Positions 17,121 through 24,757 of a stretch of DNA of 64,000 nt are shown piece by piece. The notes beneath the pieces are model-generated. The model was given only the letters and a program-made list of their open reading frames with translations. It made no database searches and had not been told where the DNA came from. Origin of the DNA: Streptomyces justiciae. Lineage in GTDB: Bacteria > Actinomycetota > Actinomycetes > Streptomycetales > Streptomycetaceae. A program made the position numbers and the translations under genes. Positions within the stretch are counted from its first letter, which is position 1. Every line of letters starts with the position of its first letter. The stretch is taken from NCBI RefSeq assembly GCF_015163075.1, contig NZ_JADDXU010000002.1, positions 124,001 through 188,000 of the forward strand, read 5' to 3'.

Positions 17121-18266
17121 TCAGCCCTCCTCGGCGAGAAACGCGCTCAGCTCGGCGTGTGTGCGCACATAGAAGTGGTCCCAGTCGTACGGCCGCATGT
17201 CCGCACTCAGCTCGATCAGACGGCTCGACAAGGTCACCGGTGGCAGCTCCGCGAGCCCGGCAAGTCCGAAGAGTTCGTTGGCGACCCTCAGAATCGCGTT
17301 GCGTCCGACGTCCACCCGGTCCATGAGTTCGATCGCGTCCCGCACATACCGCTGGGACACGCTGCCCGAGGAGATGAGGCCCCCCAGGTAGAACTCCATG
17401 TGCCAGATCTTGCCGTCGTCGGTCCCGGGCGCCCGCTTGCCGATCTCGAGGGCGACCTTGTCCGGGGCCGCGAGATGACTGTGCAGGTGAGCCACCGCCC
17501 GCTCCAGGGCGGCGAGATGGTGCCTGATCCGGTCGAGCGACGACACGAACGGTTCGGTTTCGAACTCGCTGCGCTTGGCGATCTCGTAGAGGTTTCCCTC
17601 CCAGGCGGGGGTGCGGACCTGTCCCGTCAGCATCGCCAGGCTGATCTGGTTGCAGGCCCGGTCCACCGCCTCCAGCGACGCTTCGAAGATGCACGGCATG
17701 GCGAACGCGGGGCGGTCGAGGAGGTGCCGGTATCCCCGGATCCTGTCCAGGTCGCGCGAGCGTGCGGGAGTGAGCTCGTGCTCGACCGCGTCCCTCCTGC
17801 GGGGCCGGTCCTCCGCGGCGAGGCGCGTCACCGCCCTTCTGATTCCGGCGGCCACGTCGGCGAAGGCGTCGTCCCTGTCCCCCCACGACGTCACCGGCCG
17901 GGCGCCGGAGGGCAGCGCCTGGAGGGACATGAACGGCGCTCCCACGAGGTCGACCGGCCGCAGCAGCACCGGAATGACCACGCACTCACCGAGATCATGA
18001 CGGCGCAACGCCTCGGTCATTTCCACGTCATGGCAATAGTCCGAGGCCATGAAATCCGGACTCACCAGCAGCAGGACGACATCCGCCGTCCCTAGATTCC
18101 GGTCGATCTCCCCCTGCCATTGCGCGCCGGCCGAGATCTCGCGGTCGTGCCAGCCCCTGATGACCCCCTGGCGTTCCATGGTCCGCAGATGCTTCGACAG
18201 CTCGTCACGGAGTGCCTCGTCCTCATGTGCGTACGAGTAGAAAAGACTGAAGCCCTGTTCTCCCAT
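17121..18266 (-). CDS. TIR-domain protein with uncharacterised C-terminal half
   Basis: This 381-residue protein has an N-terminal TIR domain (about 4-150) of the bacterial TIR_2 type: FSLFYSYAHEDEALRDEL, VIRGWHDREISAGAQW, ADVVLLLVSPDFMASDYCHDVEM and VIPVLLRPVDLVGAPF. The SDYCxxxE segment puts the presumed NAD-hydrolase glutamate at Glu82. Residues 165-381 are helical (SLDRIRHHLAALERAVAHLHSHLAA, ELMDRVDVGRNAILRVANELFG) and match no domain I know; they may sense a trigger or mediate oligomerisation. Bacterial TIR proteins commonly deplete NAD or make signal nucleotides in phage defence, but others are regulatory. It appears monocistronic. The start is ATG 18266 with a weak GGGGG site. Confidence 0.85.
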   Translation of the reverse strand: MGEQGFSLFYSYAHEDEALRDELSKHLRTMERQGVIRGWHDREISAGAQWQGEIDRNLGTADVVLLLVSPDFMASDYCHDVEMTEALRRHDLGECVVIPVLLRPVDLVGAPFMSLQALPSGARPVTSWGDRDDAFADVAAGIRRAVTRLAAEDRPRRRDAVEHELTPARSRDLDRIRGYRHLLDRPAFAMPCIFEASLEAVDRACNQISLAMLTGQVRTPAWEGNLYEIAKRSEFETEPFVSSLDRIRHHLAALERAVAHLHSHLAAPDKVALEIGKRAPGTDDGKIWHMEFYLGGLISSGSVSQRYVRDAIELMDRVDVGRNAILRVANELFGLAGLAELPPVTLSSRLIELSADMRPYDWDHFYVRTHAELSAFLAEEG

Positions 18267-18345
18267 GGAAGCCCCCGCAGCGCCGACGCACAGAACCAGC
18301 GCCTCGTACTGTAGGACGCGCAGGCCCGCGGCGCGGCGGCTCCGG

Positions 18346-19908
18346 TCAGACGGCTCGTGTGCGGCCCTCCCAGTACGGGTCCCGCAACCTCCGCTTGTAC
18401 AGCTTGCCGTTGGGGTCGCGGGGCATCTCCGTGATGAAGTCGACGGTCTTGGGGCACTTGTAGCCGGCGAGTTGTCCGGCGCAGTGGGCGAGGAGGGCGG
18501 CGGCGAGGTCCGGGCCCGGTTCCTGACCGGGGGCCGGTTCGACGACCGCCTTGACCTCCTCGCCCCAGTCGTCGTGCGGGATGCCGAAGGCGGCGGCGTC
18601 GGCGACGGCGGGGTGGGAGAGGAGGGCGGACTCGATCTCGGCGGGGTAGATGTTGACGCCGCCGGAGATGATCATGTCGATCTTGCGGTCGCGCAGGAAG
18701 AGATAGCCGTCCTCGTCGAGGTAGCCGAGGTCGCCGACGGTGAAGAAGTCACCGATGCGGTTCTTCTTCGTCTTGGTCTCGTCCTTGTGGTACGAGAACC
18801 CGCCGGTGTTCATCTTCAGGTACACGGTGCCGAGTTCACCCGCCGGCAGCCGGTTGCCCTCGTCGTCGAAGATCGCCAACTCGCTGATGGGCCAGGCCTT
18901 TCCGACCGTGCCGGGCTTCTTCAGCCAGTCCTCCGCCGTGGCGAAGGCGCCGCCGCCCTCGCTGGCCGCGTAGTACTCCTCCACGCACGGGCCCCACCAG
19001 TCGAGCATCGCCCGCTTGACGTGGTCGGGGCAGGGGGCGGCGCCGTGGATGGCGTGGCGCATCGAGGAGACGTCGTAGCGTGCGCGGGTCTCCTCGGGCA
19101 GCGCCAGCAGACGGTGGAACTGGGTGGGGACCATGTGGGTGTGCGTGCAGCGGTGGGTGTCGATCAGGCGCAGCATCTCCTCGGGCGTCCACTTGTCCAT
19201 CAGGACCAGACGGTGGCCGATGTGCAGGGACGCGCTCGCGAACTGGAGGACCGCCGTGTGGTAGAGCGGCGAGCAGACGAGGTGGACGTTGTCGTCGTAC
19301 GGCTTGATGCCGAAGATGCCGAGGAAGCCGCCGAGGTAGGCCTCCTCGGGGGCCTTGCCGGGCAGTGGGCGGCGGATGCCGCGGGGGCGGCCCGTGGTGC
19401 CCGAGGTGTAGTTCATGACCCAGCCGAGCTCGCGGTCCTGCGGCGCCGACTCCGGTTGTCCGTCGAGGAGTTCGGCGTACGGCCGGAAGCCCTCGACCTC
19501 GCCGACGGCGTACCGGTGCGTGGCCGGGAGGCCCGCCTCGTCGGCGGCGTGGCGGGCGGGCGCGGCGAAGCGCTCGTGGGCGAGGAAGACCTTGGCACCG
19601 GAGTCGGCGACGATCCAGGCGATCTCGGGGCCGACGAAGTGGTGGTTGATCGGGACGAGGTACAACCCGGCCTGGGTGGCGGCGAGATGAGCGGTGAAGA
19701 GCTCGACGCCGTTGGGCAGGACGACGGCGAAGGCGTCACCGCGACGCAGTCCGGCGGCGCGCAGGCCGTGGACGAGACGGTTGGCGGCGGCGTGCAGCCG
19801 ACCCGCGGTCCACTCCTCGCCGTCCGGGGCGACGAGGGCGGTGCGATCGGGGTCGACGGCGGCCTGCGCCCAGAATCCGGCGGGGGGTGTGCTCGTGGTG
19901 CTGGTCAT
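18346..19908 (-). CDS. Acyl-CoA synthetase (AMP-forming), FadD4-like
   Basis: This 520-residue ligase has the P-loop MNYTSGTTGRPRGIRR near 165-180, the HTHMVPTQFHRLLALP segment near 265, YYAASEGGGAF near 315, the VGDLGYLDEDGYLFLRDRKIDMIISGGVNIYPAEIE block near 410-445 and the catalytic lysine in PRDPNGKLYKRRL. The ATP loop has Arg instead of Lys at the TGRPRG position, as in several FadD4-type enzymes. It lies downstream of the nitronate monooxygenase gene on the same strand, separated by 229 bp that hold a 33-bp tandem-repeat array. The start ATG 19908 has a strong GGAAGGAG site 6 bases upstream. The substrate is unknown. Confidence 0.88.
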   Translation of the reverse strand: MTSTTSTPPAGFWAQAAVDPDRTALVAPDGEEWTAGRLHAAANRLVHGLRAAGLRRGDAFAVVLPNGVELFTAHLAATQAGLYLVPINHHFVGPEIAWIVADSGAKVFLAHERFAAPARHAADEAGLPATHRYAVGEVEGFRPYAELLDGQPESAPQDRELGWVMNYTSGTTGRPRGIRRPLPGKAPEEAYLGGFLGIFGIKPYDDNVHLVCSPLYHTAVLQFASASLHIGHRLVLMDKWTPEEMLRLIDTHRCTHTHMVPTQFHRLLALPEETRARYDVSSMRHAIHGAAPCPDHVKRAMLDWWGPCVEEYYAASEGGGAFATAEDWLKKPGTVGKAWPISELAIFDDEGNRLPAGELGTVYLKMNTGGFSYHKDETKTKKNRIGDFFTVGDLGYLDEDGYLFLRDRKIDMIISGGVNIYPAEIESALLSHPAVADAAAFGIPHDDWGEEVKAVVEPAPGQEPGPDLAAALLAHCAGQLAGYKCPKTVDFITEMPRDPNGKLYKRRLRDPYWEGRTRAV

Positions 19909-19947
19909 CGGCCGCTCCTTCCGGTGGGGGGTTGGGTCGTCGCCGGG

Positions 19948-20145
19948 CGCCTTGCGGAGAGGGGGTTCCGTGTCATTGGCCGCCGTACGGAAAGGGGGTG
20001 GCGTGTCACTGGCCGCCGTACGGAAAGGGGGTGGCGTGTCACTGGCCGTCTTGCGGAGTGGGGGTTCCGTGTCATTGGCCGCCTTGCGGAGAGGCGGTAG
20101 CGGCTTGCTGGCCGCTTTGCGGCGAGCGGTCGGCGCGTCACCGGC
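19948..20145. repeat. Six-unit 33-bp tandem repeat between two operonic genes
   Basis: Six contiguous 33-bp units lie at 19948, 19981, 20014, 20047, 20080 and 20113 (starts). Units 2 and 3 are identical; 1 and 4 are close relatives; 5 and 6 are degenerate. Unit 6 contains the stop of the upstream gene. An exact 16-bp direct repeat, CGGCCGCTCCTTCCGG, flanks the block at 19909-19924 and 20142-20157; on the minus strand this is the ribosome site GGAAGGAG. There are no spacers, so this is not a CRISPR array. It looks like a minisatellite that grew between formerly coupled genes. Confidence 0.9.
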
Positions 20146-21247
20146 CGCTCCTTCCGGCGATGCGGTTGATGCGGTCGACCGCCCGCTCGAAGCCTCGCGT
20201 GAGGTCGTCGAAGACGTCCTGGACGCTGCGTTCGCGGTTCATCCGGCCGACGATCTGCCCTACGGGGGTGCCGAGCAGCGGCTCGACCTCGTACTTCTGG
20301 ATGCGGGTGAGGGCGTCGGCGACGAGGAGGCCCTGGAGCGGCATGGGGAGGGTGCCGGGGCCGTCGGGGTCGTCCCAGGCGTCGGTCCACTCGGTGCGCA
20401 GCTGGCGGGCGGGCTTGCCGGTCAGGGCGCGGGAGCGGACGGTGTCGGAGGAGGTCGCGGCGAGGAGTTTGCGGGTCACCGCGGGCGAGGACATGTCGGC
20501 CTCGGTGCAGGTGAGCCAGAGCGAGCCCAGCCACACGCCCTGCGCGCCGAGGGCGAGCGCGGCCGCCACCTGCTGTCCGCTGCCGATGCCGCCCGCGGCC
20601 AGCACGGGCAGCGGGTCCACGGCGTCCACGACCTCCGGGGTCAGCACCATGGAGGCGATCTCGCCGGTGTGGCCGCCGGCCTCGTAGCCCTGGGCGACGA
20701 CGATGTCGATGCCGCCCTCCTTGTGCTTGAGCGCGTGCCGGGCGCTGCCCGCGAGCGCGGCCACGAGGACGCCCCGGCCATGGGCGCGCTCCACGACGTC
20801 GGCGGGCGGTGAGCCGAGGGCGTTGGCGAGCAGCTTGATCGGGTAGTCGAAGGCGACGTCGAGCTGGGTGCGGGCGACCTGCTCCATCCAGCCGGTGATG
20901 CGCCACCCGGACGCCTCGCCCTCGGCCAGCTCGGGCACGCCGTACTTGGCGAGGGTGTCCCGCACGAACTGCCGGTGCCCCTCGGGGATCATCGCCTCGA
21001 CGTCCGCCTCCGTGACGCCTTCCACCTTCTTGGCGGGCATGACGACGTCCAGGCCGTACGGCATGCCGTCCACGTGCCCCTCGATCCAGTCGAGGTCGCG
21101 TTTGAGGTCGTCGGGGGCGGTGTAGCGGACCGCGCCGAGCACCCCGAACCCCCCGGCCCGGCTGATGGCCGCAGCGACGGCGGGGAACGGCGTGAAGCCG
21201 AAGATGGCGTGCTCGACTCCCAGTTTCTTGCTCAGCTCCGTCTGCAT
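20138..21247 (-). CDS. Nitronate monooxygenase/2-nitropropane dioxygenase family protein
   Basis: This 369-residue FMN-dependent TIM-barrel protein begins MQTELSKKLGVEHAIFGFTPFPAVAAAISRAGGFGVLG-like (split here for length). It contains the phosphate-binding VLAAGGIGSGQQVAAALALGAQGVWLGSLWL near 220-250 and the GYEAGGHTG motif near 190 that holds the catalytic histidine region. Family members oxidise nitronates or act as enoyl reductase-like flavoproteins; in actinobacterial acyl-CoA clusters they often sit beside FadD genes, as here. The last codons create a GTGA overlap (20138-20141) preceded by GGAAGGAG, a vestigial coupled start. The upstream region carries two palindromes. Confidence 0.87.
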   Translation of the reverse strand: MQTELSKKLGVEHAIFGFTPFPAVAAAISRAGGFGVLGAVRYTAPDDLKRDLDWIEGHVDGMPYGLDVVMPAKKVEGVTEADVEAMIPEGHRQFVRDTLAKYGVPELAEGEASGWRITGWMEQVARTQLDVAFDYPIKLLANALGSPPADVVERAHGRGVLVAALAGSARHALKHKEGGIDIVVAQGYEAGGHTGEIASMVLTPEVVDAVDPLPVLAAGGIGSGQQVAAALALGAQGVWLGSLWLTCTEADMSSPAVTRKLLAATSSDTVRSRALTGKPARQLRTEWTDAWDDPDGPGTLPMPLQGLLVADALTRIQKYEVEPLLGTPVGQIVGRMNRERSVQDVFDDLTRGFERAVDRINRIAGRSGR

Positions 21248-21264
21248 GGGCGCAGGATGCCGCA

Positions 21265-21305
21265 GTCCTCCGGAGGACGGAAGAGGTTTCCTGATGCTCC
21301 GTCAG
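21265..21305. promoter_or_regulatory. Palindrome and dyad upstream of nitronate monooxygenase
   Basis: GTCCTCCGGAGGAC at 21265-21278 is a perfect 14-bp palindrome 18 bp upstream of the minus-strand start. CTGATGCTCCGTCAG at 21291-21305 has CTGA/TCAG arms with a 7-base gap and is preceded by TT and followed by ATT, like the dyad at 5777-5793. Both lie in the 104-bp gap between divergent genes and may be repressor sites. Confidence 0.45.
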
Positions 21306-21351
21306 ATTCCGGGCCGGGGCTGAAGTCACCTGCCGGGGATAGAGTTTCCCG

Positions 21352-23109
21352 ATGACTGATGAGGCGCACACCGGACTGTCCCGCCGTCAGCTCACCCGAA
21401 GAGTCCTCGCACTCGGGGGCGCCCTCGCCATCGCCCCGTTCCCGGCCGGCCCCGCGTCGGCGGCGCCCCAGGGCGGCCGCCCCACCCTCCGCCACGGATC
21501 GGCGCGGCAGGCCGGCCTCCTGGAGGATCACCTCCGTCAACTCGTCACCGACGCCGAGGTGTTCCTCGGCCCGTCCCCCAAACACCCCTGGTACGCGGGC
21601 GCCGTGCTCCTCGCCGGGCGCGGCGGCACCGTGGCCCTGCACCGGCCGATCGGGACGGCGGTGCGCTACTCGGCGTACGACGAGAAGACGGACACGGGCG
21701 TGGAGTTCCCGCCCGCCGACCAGATCCCCATGGCCGAGGACACCGTCTTCGATCTGGCCTCGGTCTCCAAGCTGTTCACCTCGATCCTCGCCGTCCAGCA
21801 GATCGAGCGAGGCCACCTGGAACTGGAGGCGACCGTCGCCTCCTACCTCCCGGAGTTCGGCGCCGCGGGCAAGCAGGATGTGACTGTCCGTCAACTCCTC
21901 ACGCACACCTCGGGATTCCGCGCCTGGATCCCGCTCTACAACGCGCCGACGTACGAGGAGAAGCTGCGCCTCATCTGGAACGAGGCGCCGCTCAACCCGC
22001 CCGGCACCAAGTACCTCTACTCCGACCTGAATCTGATCTCGCTCCAACTGGTCCTGGAGAAGCTCACCGGCCGCACCCTGGACGCCCTCCTCCACGACGA
22101 GATCACCGCCCCGCTCGGCATGCACCGCACCCGCTACAACCCACCCGCCTCCTGGAAGCCGAGGATCGCGGCGACGGAGGACGCCCGTAAGCCGTGGTCG
22201 GGTCTCGACCGGGGTCTGGTGTGGGGCGAGGTGCACGACGAGAACGCGTTCAGCCTGGGCGGAGTCGCCGGTCACGCGGGCGTCTTCTCCTGCGCCTGGG
22301 ATCTGGCGGTATTGGGGCGGACGCTGCTCAACGGCGGCGTGTACGGCCGGACGCGCATCCTGCGCCCTGAGTCGGTGGAGCTGATGTTCACCGACTTCAA
22401 CACCGCCTTCCCCGGCGACGAACACGGCCTCGGCTTCGAGCTCTACCAGCACTGGTACATGGGCGCGATGGCCACCCCGCGCACCGCGGGCCACACCGGT
22501 TTCACCGGCACGTCACTGGTCCTCGACCCGACGACCGACTCGTTCCTGATCGTCCTGGGCAACTCGGTGCACCCGGTGCGCAGTTGGCGCTCGGGCTCGG
22601 CGCCCCGGGTCGCCGCCGCCAACAACCTGGCGCGCGCGGTCCCCGTCCGCCCACGGCACGGCCGTACCGCCTGGTTCTCCGGCATGACGAACGCCACGAC
22701 GGCCACCCTCACGCTCCCCGCGCTGGACACCTCCTCCGGCGACACGCGCCTGCGCTGCGCCCTGTGGTGGGACACCGAACCGCAGGCGGACACCCTGACG
22801 TTGGAGGCCTCGACGGACACCGGCACGACCTGGCAGCCGGTGCCCTTCACCACGAACACCGAGAACCACCCTTCCGGCACGGTCACGGGCTGGTCGGGCC
22901 GGGCGTGGCACCGCCTGACGGCCGCCCTCCCGGCACACCGGCAGCTGATCCTGCGCTGGCGCTACGCCACGGACCGGCTGTACGTGGGGCGCGGGGTGTA
23001 TGTCGACGGGCTGCGCGTGGAGACCGCCGACGACACCCTCTTCGACGAGGCCCGTCCGGCGGACGCGGCGCGCCTGACGGCGGCGGGGTGGACGGCCTCG
23101 GCGGACTAG
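21352..23109 (+). CDS. Tat-secreted serine hydrolase (class C beta-lactamase fold) with C-terminal beta domain
   Basis: This 585-residue protein opens with a twin-arginine signal (SRRQLTRRVLALGGALAIA) cleaved near PASAAPQ. The catalytic domain (about 55-415) has the SxxK motif SVSK with Ser137 and Lys140, a YSDLN motif near 223 in the position of YxN, and HTGFTG near 383 replacing KTG, as in D-aminopeptidase/EstB-like members. Residues about 425-585 form a separate beta-rich module (TWQPVPF, GWSGRAWHRLTAALPAH, LRWRYATD) resembling a jelly-roll or immune-activating-protease-type domain. It probably acts on peptidoglycan peptides or esters outside the cell. It shares a CTAG stop with the convergent FAD enzyme. 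Confidence 0.87.
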   Translation: MTDEAHTGLSRRQLTRRVLALGGALAIAPFPAGPASAAPQGGRPTLRHGSARQAGLLEDHLRQLVTDAEVFLGPSPKHPWYAGAVLLAGRGGTVALHRPIGTAVRYSAYDEKTDTGVEFPPADQIPMAEDTVFDLASVSKLFTSILAVQQIERGHLELEATVASYLPEFGAAGKQDVTVRQLLTHTSGFRAWIPLYNAPTYEEKLRLIWNEAPLNPPGTKYLYSDLNLISLQLVLEKLTGRTLDALLHDEITAPLGMHRTRYNPPASWKPRIAATEDARKPWSGLDRGLVWGEVHDENAFSLGGVAGHAGVFSCAWDLAVLGRTLLNGGVYGRTRILRPESVELMFTDFNTAFPGDEHGLGFELYQHWYMGAMATPRTAGHTGFTGTSLVLDPTTDSFLIVLGNSVHPVRSWRSGSAPRVAAANNLARAVPVRPRHGRTAWFSGMTNATTATLTLPALDTSSGDTRLRCALWWDTEPQADTLTLEASTDTGTTWQPVPFTTNTENHPSGTVTGWSGRAWHRLTAALPAHRQLILRWRYATDRLYVGRGVYVDGLRVETADDTLFDEARPADAARLTAAGWTASAD

Positions 23110-24671
23110 CCCTGTTCTGCTTCCAGTACGGCCATCGCCGCGTTGTGCCCCGGCACCCCGCTCACCCCACCCCCGCGCACCGCGCCCGCGCCGCACAGCA
23201 GGACGTTGGGGTGACGGGTCTCGACGCCCCAGCGGCCGGTGTCGTCCTGGGCGTAGGGCCAGGACAGGTCGCGGTGGAAGATGTTGCCGCCGGGGAGGCG
23301 CAGGTCGCGTTCCAGGTCCAGTGGGGTCTTGGCCTCGATGCAGGGGCGGCCCTCCGCGTCGGTCGCGAGGCAGTCGGTGATGGACTCGGCGAGGTGGGCG
23401 TCGAGTTGGGCCACAGTCGCCTTCAACAGGTCCTCGCGCACGGCGGAGTTGTCGGCGTCGAAGAGGCGCGCCGGCGTGTGCAGTCCGAAGAGCGTGAGGG
23501 TCTGGTAGCCCTGCTCCACCAGCTCTGGCGCCAGGATGGACGGGTCCGTGAGCGAGTGGCAGTAGATCTCCGACGGCGGTGCGGAGGGCAGCCGGCCCGC
23601 GGCGGCCTCCGCGTGGGCGACTGCCAGCTGCTCGTAGCTCTCGGCGATGTGGAAGGTCCCCGAGAACGCCTCGCGCGGGTCGACGGCGGTGTCCCGCAGC
23701 CTCGGCAGCCGCTTGAGCAGCATGTTCACCTTGAGCTGGGCGCCCTCGGCGGGGGTGGGGGGCGCGTCGCCGGTCAGCTCGGCCAGCGCCTGCGGGGAGG
23801 CGTTCACCAGGACGTGCCGGGCCGCGACGACGCTCTCGTCGTCGGCCGTCCGGTACGTCACCTCCGCCGTACGGCCATCCGTGGCGATTCGCACCGCCTC
23901 GTGGCCGGTGGCGAGGACCGCGCCCGCGTCCCGTGCCGCCGCGGCCAGGGCGTCCGTGAGGGCGCCCATGCCGCCCACGGGAACGTCCCAGGCACCGGTG
24001 CCGCCGCCGATCACGTGGTAGAGGAAGCAGCGGTTCTGCTTGAGGGAGGGGTCGTGGGCGTCGGCGAAGGTGCCGATGAGGGCGTCGGTGAGCACGACTC
24101 CGCGGACCAGGTCGTCGGCGAAACGGTCCTCGACCGCGACGCCGATCGGTTCCTCGAAGAGGGTCCGCCAGGCCTCCTCGTCGTCCACCCGGCGGCGCAG
24201 CTCCTCGCGGGTGGGCAGCGGTTCGGTGAGGGTCGGGAAGACCCGCTCGGCGACGCGGCCGGTCATGCCGTAGAACCGCTGCCAGGCCTGGTACTCGCCC
24301 TCACCGCCGGTGAGCCGCGCGAAGGCCTCCCGGGTGCGCCGCTCGCCGCCGCCGACCAGGAGGCCGGTCGGCTGTCCGTCCCGCTCCACGGGGGTGTACG
24401 ACGAGATCGTGCGCGTACGGACCCGGAAGTCCAGGCCGAGATCGCGCACGATCTTCTTCGGCAGCAGGCTGACCAGGTAGGAGTAGCGCGACAGACGGGC
24501 GTCGACGCCGGCGAAGGGCCGGGTGGAGATCGCGGCGCCGCCGGTGCGGTCCAGCCGCTCCAGGACCAGGACGGACCGTCCGGCCCGGGCCAGGTAGGCA
24601 GCGGCGACGAGGCCGTTGTGTCCGCCACCGACGATGACGACGTCGTACGTGTGTCCAGGGAGTGCAGGCAT
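23106..24671 (-). CDS. FAD-dependent NAD(P)/FAD oxidoreductase, phytoene desaturase-like
   Basis: This 521-residue flavoprotein has the dinucleotide fold YDVVIVGGGHNGLVAAAYLARAG at the N-terminus, followed by LERLDRTGGAAIS. A middle region has IGGGTGAWDVPVGGMGALTDAL, and the C-terminal FAD-contact segment is LLCGAGAVRGGGVSGVPGHNAA. This is the layout of the CrtI/amine-oxidase group that includes carotenoid desaturases and isomerases. No carotenoid genes are nearby, so the substrate is open. ATG 24671 is used, although AGAGG lies only one base upstream, a poor spacing. The stop TAG is the reverse complement of the serine hydrolase's stop (CTAG at 23106-23109). Confidence 0.85.
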   Translation of the reverse strand: MPALPGHTYDVVIVGGGHNGLVAAAYLARAGRSVLVLERLDRTGGAAISTRPFAGVDARLSRYSYLVSLLPKKIVRDLGLDFRVRTRTISSYTPVERDGQPTGLLVGGGERRTREAFARLTGGEGEYQAWQRFYGMTGRVAERVFPTLTEPLPTREELRRRVDDEEAWRTLFEEPIGVAVEDRFADDLVRGVVLTDALIGTFADAHDPSLKQNRCFLYHVIGGGTGAWDVPVGGMGALTDALAAAARDAGAVLATGHEAVRIATDGRTAEVTYRTADDESVVAARHVLVNASPQALAELTGDAPPTPAEGAQLKVNMLLKRLPRLRDTAVDPREAFSGTFHIAESYEQLAVAHAEAAAGRLPSAPPSEIYCHSLTDPSILAPELVEQGYQTLTLFGLHTPARLFDADNSAVREDLLKATVAQLDAHLAESITDCLATDAEGRPCIEAKTPLDLERDLRLPGGNIFHRDLSWPYAQDDTGRWGVETRHPNVLLCGAGAVRGGGVSGVPGHNAAMAVLEAEQG

Positions 24672-24757
24672 GCCTCTTCGTAACACGCGTTGATCGCGGA
24701 CGACCAGGGGTGGACGGCGTCGGGGTCGGCCTGTCCACGCCTCCGACCACACGCCCC

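Noticed and set aside
19948..20145. Possible CRISPR array
   Set aside because: The 33-bp units are contiguous with no unique spacers and no cas genes are present; it is a tandem repeat.
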